Shown in pieces: positions 42,701-51,659 of a DNA stretch of 64,000 nt (position 1 is the stretch's first letter; each line of letters opens with the position of its first letter). The notes under the pieces were generated by a model. The model was not told where the DNA came from and did not search any database. It worked only from the letters and a program-made list of their open reading frames with translations. This DNA is from Spinactinospora alkalitolerans. GTDB taxonomy: Bacteria > Actinomycetota > Actinomycetes > Streptosporangiales > Streptosporangiaceae. The translations under genes and the position numbers were made by a program. Location: NCBI RefSeq assembly GCF_013408795.1, contig NZ_JACCCC010000001.1, positions 6,076,001 to 6,140,000 of the forward strand, read 5' to 3'.

Positions 42701-43207
42701 GTGGCGGCCCCCTTCGCCCCGGACGCGGTCGACCGCGCTCTCGCGGTCGCGCTGGCCGAGGACGGCAGGGCGCCCTACGCCGACCTCGCCGCCGTGACCG
42801 TGACCGGCCCCGATTCCGCGCGGCGCCGCGTCGGGCGCATGCCGGCGGGCCGAGTCCTGACGGCCCGCTGCGAGATCGCCCGGTCCCTGTCGGAGTGGCC
42901 GGTGGCCATGACCCTGTGGGTGCGGGTCGCGTCGGGCGACATGGCCAAGATCACCCCGATCGTCTCGGGGATGCGGGAGGTCCGGCTGTGCGTCGGGGTG
43001 TCGGGGCGGTACAACCTGATGATCACGGCGTGGATCCGCTCGGTCGGCGACGCCCAGCGGTTCGAGGCCCGCCTCGCCGAGCGCCTGCCCGGCATCCTCA
43101 TCGGCGACCGGGCGACCGTCCTGCAGCCGATGAAGCTCATGGGTCACCTGCTCGACCACCGCGGCCACCGGATCGGAACCGTCCCGGTGAACCCCTGGAG
43201 CTCCTGA
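42701..43207 (+). CDS. Lrp/AsnC-family regulator, probably N-terminally truncated
   Basis: 168 residues. DAVDRALAVALAEDGRAPYADLA followed by ARRRVGRM looks like a slightly degenerate AsnC HTH, then CEIARSLSEWPVAMTLWVRV and IVSGMREVRLCVGVSGRYNLMITAWIRS form the ligand-binding (RAM) domain. Many actinobacterial relatives carry two such units (about 320 residues), so this is likely the second half only. The GTG 42701 start lacks a ribosome site and the frame is blocked by a stop at 42608. It lies divergent to the MFS remnant, and both may be relics of one regulator-exporter pair. Confidence 0.6.
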   Translation: MAAPFAPDAVDRALAVALAEDGRAPYADLAAVTVTGPDSARRRVGRMPAGRVLTARCEIARSLSEWPVAMTLWVRVASGDMAKITPIVSGMREVRLCVGVSGRYNLMITAWIRSVGDAQRFEARLAERLPGILIGDRATVLQPMKLMGHLLDHRGHRIGTVPVNPWSS

Positions 43208-43228
43208 ACCGCCGGACCTACACCGGAC

Positions 43229-43486
43229 CTACAGCGGCCACTCGACGATCTCGTCGACCGGGTCGAGGCGGACGGTGATCCTGTGCCCGGACTCGGCCAG
43301 GACGGCCTGGATCGCCGCGGCGACCACGGGCAGGGGGCGGTCCCGGCGAGCGCGGACGTGGATCTCCAGCGGGGCTTCGCCGTCGGCCGCGGCGCCCGTG
43401 GCGCGGGGGCACGGGACCACGGCGACGACTTCGGGAACGCGAAGAACCTGCTCTGCGATGTCGCGGGGCAAGGTCGCCTGGAACAC
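43229..43486 (-). CDS. Small hypothetical protein
   Basis: 85 residues beginning MFQATLPRDIAEQVLRVPEV with VVAVVPCPRATG, LEIHVRARRDRPLPVVAAAIQAVL and ITVRLDPVDEIVEWPL. The strand-helix-strand layout resembles Asp23/Gls24-like or ferredoxin-fold proteins, but the family is not recognised. GAAGGAGA precedes GTG 43486. It is convergent with the Lrp-type gene. Confidence 0.65.
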   Translation of the reverse strand: MFQATLPRDIAEQVLRVPEVVAVVPCPRATGAAADGEAPLEIHVRARRDRPLPVVAAAIQAVLAESGHRITVRLDPVDEIVEWPL

Positions 43487-43629
43487 GTGCTGTCTCCTTC
43501 TTCGGCCACACCGGTGGCCGCCCCGATCGGGGCGGCCACTGGTAAGACAACATCGGAGGCCGTTTCCACACGGTTTCGCGCCGTGGGTTGTATCACACGT
43601 CCATGCTGGTCAGAGCCGAAATATCGGCG

Positions 43630-45081
43630 TCACCCGAGTTGTTTGGGCAGCCCCATGTGGAGGACCTTCACGGTCGTCATCTCGTCCATGAGCTCGGGTC
43701 CGTAGCCGAACCCCTGCCCGCTGGCGCCGCGGGGCTGGGCCGCGCCGCCGGGGGCCCCGCCGAAGACGGCGTTGACCTTGACGGTGCCCACCGGCAGTTC
43801 CCGGCAGGCCCGCTGGGCGTGCTCCATCGACGCCGTGAGCACCGTCGCGGCCAGGCCGTAGCGGTCCCGCACCGCCTCGGCCAGGCCCTGGTCGAACCCG
43901 TCGACCACCTGCACCGGGGCGACCGGGCCGAAGGTCTCCTCCCGCATCACGGCCATCCCGTCGGTGCACCCGGTGAGGACCGTCGCCGGGTAATAGGCGC
44001 TCAGCCCGCCCGGCATCTCACCGCCGATCAGGCACGTGGCCCCGGCCTGCACGGCCTGCTCCACGTGGGCGTGCACCGCCTCCCGGTGCCGCCGGTCCAC
44101 CAGCGGCCCCATCGCGATCTCCCCGGCCGCGGCCGACTCGGGGACCCGGCGGGCCGCCTGCTCGACGAGCGCCTCGACGAACCGGTCCGCGACCGCCCGG
44201 TGCACGTAGATCCGCTCCACCGACGTGCAGATCTGCCCGCTGTTGGCGAACGAGCCCAGCGCCGCCTGCTCCGCGGCCCACACCGGGTCGACGTCGGCGT
44301 CCACGACCAGCGGGTCGTTCCCGCCGTTCTCCAGCAGCGCCTTGGCCCCCGTCCGCGCCGTCGCCGCCCGGATCGACGCGCCGGCGGCGGTGCTGCCGAC
44401 GTGCGCGACCACATCGGCCCGCGGATCCTCCGCCAGCGCGACGCCGACCTCGCCGCCCCCCGTCAGGCCGGTCAGCACCCCTTGGGGCAGTCCCGCCGCG
44501 ACGATCTCGGCGAACAGTGCGCCGGTGTGCGGCGCCCGCTCGCTCGCCTTGTAGACGACCGTGTTGCCCGTGGCCAGCGCCGCGCCGACGAGTCCGCAGC
44601 TCACCGCGACCGGGTCGTTCCACGGCGTCAGCGCGACCACGACCCCGCGCGGCTCGGCCACCATCACATCGGTGGCGCTCCAGTCCCCGACCAGGCTGCG
44701 CCCGCGGTGCAGCGGGCCGATCTCGGCGTACTGCTCCAGCGTCCCGGCTCCGGCCTCGACGCCCTCCCGCGCCTCCGCGAGCGGCCGCCCGGTCTCGCGG
44801 CTGTTCAGCCGGGCGAGGTTCTCCTCGTTGTCGCGCAGGACCCGCGCGATCGTCCGCAGCGCGGCGCCGCGCTCGGCCGCGGGCGTGCGCGCCCATTGCG
44901 CGCGGGCGCGGCGGGCGCGGTCGAGGGCCGCGTCGACGTCGGCGGCGGTCGCCGCGGGCAGGCGCCCCACGAGCGTCCCGTCGCGCGGGTCGACCACCGT
45001 CAGGTCGCCGCTCGCCTCCCGCACCGACGGCACCTCCGCCGCCGTCGCCGCCGTCGGTGCGGTGCGCGTTGACTCAACCAC
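43630..45081 (-). CDS. Aldehyde dehydrogenase family protein
   Basis: 483 residues. Cofactor- and substrate-site motifs of NAD(P)-dependent aldehyde dehydrogenases: VVALTPWNDPVAVSCGLVGA, TGNTVVYKASERAPHTGALF, VAHVGSTAAGASI, the general-base Glu in LLENGGNDP, the catalytic Cys in NSGQICTSVERIYV and MREETFGPVAPV. It oxidises an aldehyde to an acid in the cytoplasm; the substrate is not predictable. The GTG 45081 start with GGGAGA upstream overlaps the end of the Rieske gene by eight bases, so translation is coupled. Confidence 0.92.
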   Translation of the reverse strand: MVESTRTAPTAATAAEVPSVREASGDLTVVDPRDGTLVGRLPAATAADVDAALDRARRARAQWARTPAAERGAALRTIARVLRDNEENLARLNSRETGRPLAEAREGVEAGAGTLEQYAEIGPLHRGRSLVGDWSATDVMVAEPRGVVVALTPWNDPVAVSCGLVGAALATGNTVVYKASERAPHTGALFAEIVAAGLPQGVLTGLTGGGEVGVALAEDPRADVVAHVGSTAAGASIRAATARTGAKALLENGGNDPLVVDADVDPVWAAEQAALGSFANSGQICTSVERIYVHRAVADRFVEALVEQAARRVPESAAAGEIAMGPLVDRRHREAVHAHVEQAVQAGATCLIGGEMPGGLSAYYPATVLTGCTDGMAVMREETFGPVAPVQVVDGFDQGLAEAVRDRYGLAATVLTASMEHAQRACRELPVGTVKVNAVFGGAPGGAAQPRGASGQGFGYGPELMDEMTTVKVLHMGLPKQLG

Positions 45082-46009
45082 GTGCTCTCCCTGTCGTCGG
45101 CTGCTTCTCCTGCTCACTGCCCGCACCGGCCGCCTCGGAGCGCGGCGGGGGCACCAGCGCGCCGCTCTCGGGGCGGCGCACGCTCACCACCCCGTCGCGC
45201 ACGCGGGTCTCCAGCACCGGCTGCGAAGCGGTGGCCGGGCCGCTGACCACGCCGCCGTCGGCCAGCCGGAACGTGCTGCCGTGCCACGGGCAGGTGATGC
45301 AGTCGTCGGAGACCTCGCCCTTGGACAGCGGCCCGCTCATGTGCGAGCAGATCTCGGCCATGACGTGCACCTCGCCGCCCGAACGGACGATGACCAGCGG
45401 GGTGTCGCCGAGCACGCCGTGCATCGGCGTCTCCTCGGGGAACTCCGTCAGCATGCCGATGTCGTGCCACTCCGACGGCATCCGGTCCGTCACGTAGTCG
45501 GCGCGGTTGGCGCCGCCGGCCAGGTGGTAGGCGATGTGCGCCCCGAGCATGCCGCCGACGCCGACCGCCCCGAGCCCGGCCGCGCCCAGCGCCTTGCCCC
45601 AGCCGTGCCTGCCGCGCGAGCGCGCCATCGAGGACGCGCCGTACAGCATCAGCGCCACGTTGTTGGCCGCGGCGTGCACGACCCCGACCCGCTGGTGCCG
45701 CTCGTGCTGGCGCGACCAGTCCGCCGCCCCGGCCGCCATCGCCGGGACGGCGGCGATGATGCCGGTGTTGACCAGCCGCCGCGCGGAGCGCTCGGTTCCG
45801 GGGAAGCAGTCGAGGACGGCGGCCGACAGCCACGCCCCGATGGGCACCTGCACCATCAGCGGGTGCATCGGATGACCGAGTTGGACGCCGTGCAGCACGT
45901 CGCGGAACCGCCCCTCCGGGACGGCGTCCACCACCCGCTTCATAGCGCCCGCGACCCGGTCCAGGCCCTTGGCCCGCTCGATCCGGTGAATCCGTTCTCC
46001 CAGTCTCAT
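45074..46009 (-). CDS. DUF2231-Rieske fusion membrane protein
   Basis: 311 residues. The N-terminal half is a four-helix DUF2231-like membrane domain (GHPMHPLMVQVPIGAWLSAA, NTGIIAAVPAMAAGAADWS, VVHAAANNVALMLYG, GMLGAHIAYHLAGG). The C-terminal half is a Rieske [2Fe-2S] domain with ligands in ICSHMSGPLS and CITCPWHGSTF. It probably passes electrons at the membrane, perhaps to or from the coupled aldehyde dehydrogenase. Such fusions are known in actinobacteria but their partner enzymes are unclear. ATG 46009 was chosen as start; the open frame upstream is low-complexity. Confidence 0.88.
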   Translation of the reverse strand: MRLGERIHRIERAKGLDRVAGAMKRVVDAVPEGRFRDVLHGVQLGHPMHPLMVQVPIGAWLSAAVLDCFPGTERSARRLVNTGIIAAVPAMAAGAADWSRQHERHQRVGVVHAAANNVALMLYGASSMARSRGRHGWGKALGAAGLGAVGVGGMLGAHIAYHLAGGANRADYVTDRMPSEWHDIGMLTEFPEETPMHGVLGDTPLVIVRSGGEVHVMAEICSHMSGPLSKGEVSDDCITCPWHGSTFRLADGGVVSGPATASQPVLETRVRDGVVSVRRPESGALVPPPRSEAAGAGSEQEKQPTTGRARG

Positions 46010-46134
46010 GCGCGGGCGGCTACCCCAAACCCGCAGATCGAACCGGACGCCCGCCGTCCCCGGCCTCCTGCAGAGGTCCGCGGGAGCCGGATGGATCCGG
46101 GCGGGCGCACATGTCCGTTCTGCGGTGGTTCCCT

Positions 46135-46198
46135 CGGCGATCCTGACCTTGCGGGCGTTATTCAAACGTTCCAAGAGTCCATCAGGCCAAGATCGCCG
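46135..46198. repeat. Terminal-inverted-repeat element B
   Basis: CGGCGATCCTGACCTT at the left pairs with GGCCAAGATCGCCG at the right, with GCGGGCGTTATTCAAACG inside. It belongs to the same family as elements A, C and D and lies in the spacer before the DUF2231-Rieske gene. Confidence 0.75.
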
Positions 46199-46221
46199 AA
46201 AAGTCCGCGGGCTCCGATCGG

Positions 46222-46464
46222 TCAGTCCGGGTCCCGGTCGAGGGCCGGCTCGGAGTCGTCGCAGGGCGGGCCCTCCAGGTCGGAACGGGCCTCGGAACCG
46301 CCGTCGGCCGGCACCGGCGTCGGGACGCCGGTGCCGGTGACCTTGCGGCCCTGCGCGCGGGCGCGGTCGCTGGCCTGCGGTTCGTCCTCGTCGCGCAGCA
46401 CGGGCGCGAACCCGCGGTCGTCGGTGTGCTCGGGTTCGGGTTCGTGGCCCAGAGGCTCGGACAT
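46222..46464 (-). CDS. Small acidic hypothetical protein
   Basis: 80 residues, acidic and Pro/Glu-rich (MSEPLGHEPEPEHTDDRGFA, then DSEPALDRDPD at the end), likely disordered. A strong ribosome site (GGAGGAGGAGC) precedes ATG 46464. Family not recognised. It lies 27 bases downstream of and co-directional with the small membrane protein gene. Confidence 0.6.
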   Translation of the reverse strand: MSEPLGHEPEPEHTDDRGFAPVLRDEDEPQASDRARAQGRKVTGTGVPTPVPADGGSEARSDLEGPPCDDSEPALDRDPD

Positions 46465-46491
46465 GCTCCTCCTCCTTCATCGGCCGTCCGG

Positions 46492-46737
46492 TCATTCGAA
46501 GAGCGAACCGTGGCCGGGTCCCCGCTGCCGTCGGCGCCTGAGGACGACCACGATGTCGACCACCCCCACCACGGCGAGCACCCAGAGGAAGACCGCCAGG
46601 ACGGTGAAGTCGGCGGTGAGGGCGATCGCACCGAGGGCGATGCAGACGACGACGCCGATCACCGCCATCAGCAGCCGCAGGTTCAGCGCGCTGTAGGGCC
46701 GGTCATGGCTGCCCCTCGGGGGTTTGGCACGTCCCAT
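46492..46737 (-). CDS. DUF6343-like small membrane protein
   Basis: 81 residues. RPYSALNLRLLMAVIGVVVC with two membrane helices (to FLWVLAVVGVVDIVVVL) and a basic tail (RRRRQRG) matches the DUF6343 pattern of actinomycetes. Function unknown. ATG 46737 was chosen because it starts MGRAKPPRGSHD and has GGGAGGGAG nearby. It likely shares a transcript with the acidic protein gene. Confidence 0.7.
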   Translation of the reverse strand: MGRAKPPRGSHDRPYSALNLRLLMAVIGVVVCIALGAIALTADFTVLAVFLWVLAVVGVVDIVVVLRRRRQRGPGHGSLFE

Positions 46738-46804
46738 GCTCCCTCCCTCCACCCGACCCCCTAACCGCGCGGCGGACACCGAAACGCGGCGCGGCCCCGG
46801 GCGG

Positions 46805-47518
46805 TCACCGGCGCAGGGAACGGGCCAGGGCGACGGCCTCCAACTGGGAGGTCACCTCCAGCTTGGCCAGGATGGAGCGGATCTGGGAGCGGACCGTGGA
46901 GATGGCGACGAAGGAATCCGCGGCGATGGCCGCGGCCCGCCTGCCGTCCACCAGCGCGTCGAGGATCTCGTGCTCGCGGGCGGTGAGCAGGCCCATGAGG
47001 CGGCTCTCCGCGCGCCGCCGCGCCACCGCGTCCCGGTGCTCGGTCATCAGACGCTCGCGCTCCTGCCCGCTCATCACCGGACGGCCGGCGACGGCGTCCA
47101 GGATGGTCTGGATCAGGTCCGGGAACGGCGCGGACTTCGGCATCCAGCCGATGGCGCCGGCCGCGACCGCCGCGGCGATGCGGTCCCGCCCCGTCGTCCC
47201 GGTCAGGATCAGCACCAGCCAGCCGTCGGCGTGGAACTCCCGCGCCAGCGGGACGCCGTCCAGCGACTCCCCCTCCGCGCCGGTCCCCAGGTCGAGGTCG
47301 AGCAGGACCAGGCCGGGGGCCAGGTCGGCCGCGCTGCGCCGGACGGCGTCGGCGCCGAGCACCGGTGCCCGGACCGCCGCGATGCCTTGGGCTCTGAGCG
47401 CGAGCTCCATGGTGGTGCTGAGAAGTTCGTGGTCGTCCACGATCAGCACGTTCGGACAGCGGGCGGTCCTCGCCTCGCCGCCGTCGTCGTCCTCCGCGCG
47501 CTCGTCAGTGATCGACAT
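46805..47518 (-). CDS. LuxR-type response regulator
   Basis: 237 residues. The receiver domain has LIVDDHELLSTTMELAL, phospho-acceptor Asp in LVLLDLDLGTG, LILTGTTGRD and WMPKSAPF. The C-terminal LuxR HTH is LMGLLTAREHEILDALVDGR then IAISTVRSQIRSILAKLEVTSQLEAVALA (with VAIST in place). It binds DNA after phosphorylation by the adjacent histidine kinase, whose stop overlaps this start by 14 bases. Target genes are unknown. Confidence 0.92.
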   Translation of the reverse strand: MSITDERAEDDDGGEARTARCPNVLIVDDHELLSTTMELALRAQGIAAVRAPVLGADAVRRSAADLAPGLVLLDLDLGTGAEGESLDGVPLAREFHADGWLVLILTGTTGRDRIAAAVAAGAIGWMPKSAPFPDLIQTILDAVAGRPVMSGQERERLMTEHRDAVARRRAESRLMGLLTAREHEILDALVDGRRAAAIAADSFVAISTVRSQIRSILAKLEVTSQLEAVALARSLRR

Positions 47519-49079
47519 GGCCACCTCCGGTACTCGTTGACGTTGACGCCGCCTCGGACGGGGAACGGCGGCTGCCGACCCAGCGGACCCGGGAGCCGCG
47601 GTGGCTGCGGCGGGCGCGCAGCGTCTGCCCCTGCGGCTCGGGCGCCTCGACGGGAAGGTCCACGATGACCGTGCAGCCCGGCCGCTCCGGGATCGCGGGC
47701 GCCAGGCGCAGCCGCCCGCCGTACCGGTCCAGGACCTGCCGGCAGACGTGCAGCCCGATGCCCTGCCCCACGGACGCTCCACCCTTCGCGCCGCGCCGCA
47801 GCATCTCCTCCTCCTTGCCCGCCGGGACCCCGGGGCCGTCGTCCTGCACCTGGATCCGCGCCCGGTCGCCGAGCCGGTAAGCCTCCACCCACACCCGCGC
47901 CCCCGGGGCGTGGCGCTCGCAGTTGGCCAGGACGTTGGTGACGACCTGGGCGACGATCTCCGGCGGCACGTCGACGGTCAGGTCCTCCTCGGCGGCGAAC
48001 TCGATCGCCATCCCGGTGGTCCGCCGGATCAGCACGAGCTGCTCCAGCAGCGCCTTCAGCCGCACCCGCCGATTGGGCCGCCGCGACGGGTCGGTCTCCA
48101 GCATGGCGCGCATGCGGTCCAGCTCGGCGGACATGGCGGCGCGCAGGGCGGTGCGGTCGATGTCGGCGCCGTCCTGCGGGTCCATGGCCAGCAGTTGGGC
48201 GGCCCCGTCCACACCGGCGAGGGCGTTGCGGAGCTCGTGCGCCTGCTCCGACATCCGCTCCTGCACCCGCGACGCCTCGGCCTGGGCGTCGCGGAGCCGC
48301 TCCTGGTCGAGGACGAGCTGCTGATGGGTCTGCAGCGCGGCCCGGAGCAGCGCGCACAGGATGAGGGCCAGGCCGAGGAGCCGCATCCCCGGCACCAGCA
48401 TCGGGGAGGAGAGGATCGGCTCCCACTCCAGCACCCGCGGCACGTTGCCGCCGATGATGCTGATCATGCCGAACCCGGTCCACACCCACAGCCGACGCCG
48501 CCGCACCAGCCCGGCCACGATCAGCGCCACCCCGCCGTTCAGCCAGAACAGCACGATCCCCACCACGAGGAACCGCGAGGTGACCACGGGGTAGCCGAAC
48601 TGCGGCACGGCCGCGGCCACCAGGGCCACGGCCGCGGTGGCCGCCACGGCCACGACCGTCCCGCGCGTTCCGGTGACCGGGCCGCGGAACCCGGGCAGCG
48701 GCCACGGGTGCGGGCGGTCGAACCTGGCCAGCGAGGCCAGCAGCAGCCCCACGGTGGCGAGGCTGGCGGTGTGCCGAGCGGCCGAGACGACGATGGTGTC
48801 CACCGCGTTGGCCGACCCCGCGGCCGTCGCGGGGACGACGATCACCGCGTAGACGATCATGGCGGCCGCGATCCTGCGCAGCGCGGGCTGATCGGCGGTC
48901 CGGGCGGTGAACTCCGCGACGAGCGCGGCGAACGCGGCGCCGCCGGAGGCGAACATCGCGAGCATCGCGGGCAGTTGCGCGGTGATCCCGGTCGGTCCGG
49001 CCTCGATGTGGTGCAGCGTCACCGCGGCGGCGACGACCACCGACAGCAGGGCCACGGTTTCCAGGGCGAGTTTGCGCAC
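47505..49079 (-). CDS. Membrane histidine kinase of a two-component system
   Basis: 524 residues. Several N-terminal helices (about residues 5-250, MASE-like) precede a coil and an H-box SEQAHELRNALAGVDGAAQL, then the ATPase with N-box VVTNVLANCERHAPGARVWV, G-box DDGPGVPAGKEEEMLRRG and GQGIGLHVCRQVLDRYGG. The C-terminal 50 residues are Arg/Ser/Thr-rich. GTG 49079 was used. The stop overlaps the regulator start, so both are coupled. The signal is unknown, and no separate extracellular sensor domain is visible, so the membrane part itself probably senses. Confidence 0.9.
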   Translation of the reverse strand: MRKLALETVALLSVVVAAAVTLHHIEAGPTGITAQLPAMLAMFASGGAAFAALVAEFTARTADQPALRRIAAAMIVYAVIVVPATAAGSANAVDTIVVSAARHTASLATVGLLLASLARFDRPHPWPLPGFRGPVTGTRGTVVAVAATAAVALVAAAVPQFGYPVVTSRFLVVGIVLFWLNGGVALIVAGLVRRRRLWVWTGFGMISIIGGNVPRVLEWEPILSSPMLVPGMRLLGLALILCALLRAALQTHQQLVLDQERLRDAQAEASRVQERMSEQAHELRNALAGVDGAAQLLAMDPQDGADIDRTALRAAMSAELDRMRAMLETDPSRRPNRRVRLKALLEQLVLIRRTTGMAIEFAAEEDLTVDVPPEIVAQVVTNVLANCERHAPGARVWVEAYRLGDRARIQVQDDGPGVPAGKEEEMLRRGAKGGASVGQGIGLHVCRQVLDRYGGRLRLAPAIPERPGCTVIVDLPVEAPEPQGQTLRARRSHRGSRVRWVGSRRSPSEAASTSTSTGGGHVDH

Positions 49080-49124
49080 GGCGAGGTGTTCCTTAAGGAC
49101 GGGGGTGTTCGGCCGGGATCTCGG

Positions 49125-49877
49125 TCAGCCGCCGGGCGGCCGGGTGCCCGCCCGCGGCGGGGTCGCGGCCGGCCGGGCTTCCGGTTCGCCGGCGCCGACC
49201 GCCTCGCCGCCGTCCTCGTCGTCGTCACCGCCGCCGTCCTCGTCGTCGCCGTCGTCGCTCAGGGCGACGCCGAGCAGCCACAGGCCGAAGACGAGCAGTA
49301 TCCCCGCCAGCACGTACATCAGCGTGGGCCCCTGCTCCATCGCCTGCTGGGCGTAGCCGAAGTAGGGGATGTGGTACCAGACCTCGCCGCGGACGTCGGC
49401 GGCGGGAACGGGCGGGTCGTCGGGGACGTCGTTGGCGTCGCCCCGGGTGTGGAGGAGGCTCCCCTCCCCCGTCTCCTCGACCTCGACGACCCGGTGCGTG
49501 ACCAGGGGCGTGAGCTCCGGGTCGAAGGAGTCGGTCTGCGCCGGGTCGCCGTGCTCGAACGTGATGACGTCGCCGACCTCGACGGCGGCGGGATCGACGG
49601 GCCGGGCGATGACGACCGAGCCCACGGGGATCGACGGCTCCATGCTCCCGCTCAGGACGATCAGCGCCTGGGCCCCGGTGACCCGGGGCAGTACGGACAC
49701 GGAGAGGACCACGCCCGCGGCACCGAGAAGAAGCAGGGTGACGAATAGGGCGAAAAGCGCGGAAAGAAAGCGCCGAATTACGGACCGCTTTCTTTCTGCC
49801 CGCGGTGACCGGCCGTTCTCGGGCCGTCCGCGCGCCGACGGCCCGCCGCCGTCGAGCGCTGCCTCGCTGTCGTCCAT
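49125..49877 (-). CDS. SipW-like (ER-type) signal peptidase I
   Basis: 250 residues. One membrane helix (LSALFALFVTLLLLGAAGVVLSV) is followed by the active-site Ser motif ALIVLSGSMEPSIPVGSVVI, GDVITFEHGDP, and LVTHRVVEVE where His replaces the Lys of ordinary bacterial enzymes, then LHTRGDANDVPDD and a second helix (LMYVLAGILLVFGLWLL). These are the marks of SipW-type peptidases, which in Bacillus mature TasA and TapA. Three SipW-type substrates lie 3.7-6.4 kb away. The C-terminal tail is acidic and disordered. Confidence 0.9.
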   Translation of the reverse strand: MDDSEAALDGGGPSARGRPENGRSPRAERKRSVIRRFLSALFALFVTLLLLGAAGVVLSVSVLPRVTGAQALIVLSGSMEPSIPVGSVVIARPVDPAAVEVGDVITFEHGDPAQTDSFDPELTPLVTHRVVEVEETGEGSLLHTRGDANDVPDDPPVPAADVRGEVWYHIPYFGYAQQAMEQGPTLMYVLAGILLVFGLWLLGVALSDDGDDEDGGGDDDEDGGEAVGAGEPEARPAATPPRAGTRPPGG

Positions 49878-50331
49878 CCGGCCCCCTCCCGGCCTGCGCG
49901 GGGCCCCGGTGGCGGTCCGGCCCTCCCGCCGGCCGACCGGAACAGACCCCGGACCGGGGTCGTGCGCCTTCGACGGAAAAAGCGCGGATCATGAAAGGCA
50001 TTCGGACCCGGCCGCGTCGAAGGGCACCGGCAAAGGAGCCCGTGACGGATTTTACGAAACACCGCCGACAAATTCCCGTGTTCCCGCGAACTTCCGTGAC
50101 ATCAACGGTCCCGGTCCCCGAGTCAGCACGCCCGTATACCGGTTTTTCTGCGCTCCGGATCACGGGTCGGCGTGCGCTGTCGTGCCACGGCCGGGCGGTG
50201 CCCGCGCGCTGCGCCGGTTTGGCGACGCGGCCCGCATCGGCCGCTCTGGCCCGCGCCTCCCACAAGGCCTGCTACGGCCGTGTGCCTTCCGCCGCGATGC
50301 CGGTGAAACGTGCGGGTGCGCCGTGGTGCGC
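49878..50331. other. Intergenic region
   Basis: About 450 bases between the signal peptidase and the MBL-fold gene. The part around 49985-50110 is less GC-rich and may hold the peptidase promoter. No gene or repeat was recognised. Confidence 0.55.
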
Positions 50332-51165
50332 TCACACGCCGGGGCGGAAGCGGTAGGTGTCACCGTGGGAGACATAGTGGAACTCGGTGCTCCCAGACGA
50401 TCGAGCGGCAGCGCGCTGGAAGTCCTCAAGCCCCGACTGGAACACCGAGAAGTCGTTGTAGTGGATGGGGACCGCCGTCCTCGGCCCGATGATCTCCACG
50501 CACCTCACCGCCTGCTCTCCCGTCATGGTCACCACCGTGCCCAGCAGTGTCGTTCCGCCCGCGTGCACCAGCGCCAAGTCGACGCCCGGGTAGTGGCGGG
50601 GGATGTCGTACAGCCGCTCGTGCAGCAGCGTGTCGCCGCTGATGTAGAGGCGGAAGCGGCGGTCCGCACCCTGCTGGAAGTCCAGCATGCTGCCCATTGT
50701 CGGAGGGAGCAGTCCCGCCACGTGGTCAGGCGCGTGCTTGCCGGGCATCGAGGTCACCCTGAGTCTGGCGTCGCCTTTGGTCACCTCCTGCGATTCCCAT
50801 GTGTCGAGCGCGTACCCCCGGTTGAACCCCTGCTCACCCAACAGGCGCACCGCGTGGTCGTTGGTGATGATCGGCAGGTTCTTGTCGAGCTCCCGCGCCG
50901 CCACATCGTCGAAGTGGTCGCCGTGGTGGTGCGAGAGGACCACGAGGTCCACGGGAGGCAGCTCGGAGATCTGGCATGCCGGCTCGACCTCGCGGCGCGC
51001 GTACGCTCCGTGCCCCAGGTGCACGTGTTCCCCGGCGTGCAGGAAAGCCGGGTCGGTCAGGATGGAGAACCCGGCGTAGCGGATCAGCGTCGTGGCGTTG
51101 CCCACGAAGTAGAGCTCGCCCTCGCTGAAGTCGGCCGCTTCCGTAGTCGACAGCTCGATGCTCAC
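50332..51165 (-). CDS. MBL-fold metallo-hydrolase (UlaG-like)
   Basis: 277 residues: GELYFVGNATTLIRYAGFSI with LTDPAF, the metal-binding LVVLSHHHGDHFDD, then SMPGKHAPDHV and FRLYISGDTLLHERLYDI, and VPIHYNDFSVFQSGLEDFQR near the end. This is the beta-lactamase-like fold of the UlaG/YtnP-type L-ascorbate-6-phosphate-lactonase-related group; the substrate is unknown. ATG 51165 follows an AGGAGGG-like site (CAGGAGGGTTTTTCTGTGAGC). It stands alone. Confidence 0.88.
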   Translation of the reverse strand: MSIELSTTEAADFSEGELYFVGNATTLIRYAGFSILTDPAFLHAGEHVHLGHGAYARREVEPACQISELPPVDLVVLSHHHGDHFDDVAARELDKNLPIITNDHAVRLLGEQGFNRGYALDTWESQEVTKGDARLRVTSMPGKHAPDHVAGLLPPTMGSMLDFQQGADRRFRLYISGDTLLHERLYDIPRHYPGVDLALVHAGGTTLLGTVVTMTGEQAVRCVEIIGPRTAVPIHYNDFSVFQSGLEDFQRAAARSSGSTEFHYVSHGDTYRFRPGV

Positions 51166-51659
51166 AGAAAAACCCTCCTGGCGTGTGTCTGCCGGCTGCT
51201 ACCCAGACGTGACCTGGAAACACACGGACCGGATCACTCCGCCGAGAACCGGAGCCGTCGGAGTCCGCCCACTGGGCGCGCGAGAAGCGCAGACCCTCCG
51301 AACAGCGGCTGCACGATGCCGGAGGCGCTCGCGTGAAAGCCCCCGGCCCCGGTCCCTCGGCGCATCAGGCGTGGCACGGCGGGCAACCAGCGGGGCCCTT
51401 CCGGTGGAGACCGAGGTCTTGCGGTGAGACCTCTTCCACCAGAGACTCCATCCTGTCTCGAGGCGAGGCGGCACGGTGCCCCCATCCCGCAGCGCTGTCC
51501 CGCCTGCTCGAGTACGTCCCGGCCGGTCGCGACGATGGGGGTGTGCGGGTGGGACGGGGCGGTTTTCACGGCCTCACCGAGACCGCCCCGCTGAGGCCGT
51601 CCCATCGGGTTTCGACCACCGCGTTCGCGGGGCGGGGTCGTCGGACGCCGGCCCGGTCA
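51166..51659. other. Intergenic region
   Basis: About 490 bases with no convincing gene. Phrases such as GGTTTTCACGGCCTCACC at about 51560 faintly recall the tail units of the 1.5-kb repeat family, but the match is too weak to call. Confidence 0.5.

Noticed and set aside
47601-49748. 715-codon plus-strand ORF opposite the histidine kinase
   Set aside because: His/Gly/Arg-rich shadow without domains; the minus strand has a normal kinase and signal peptidase.
51430-51620. Another copy of the stem-loop/tail repeat family
   Set aside because: Only a short weak resemblance (GGTTTTCACGGCCTC) and no paired stem.
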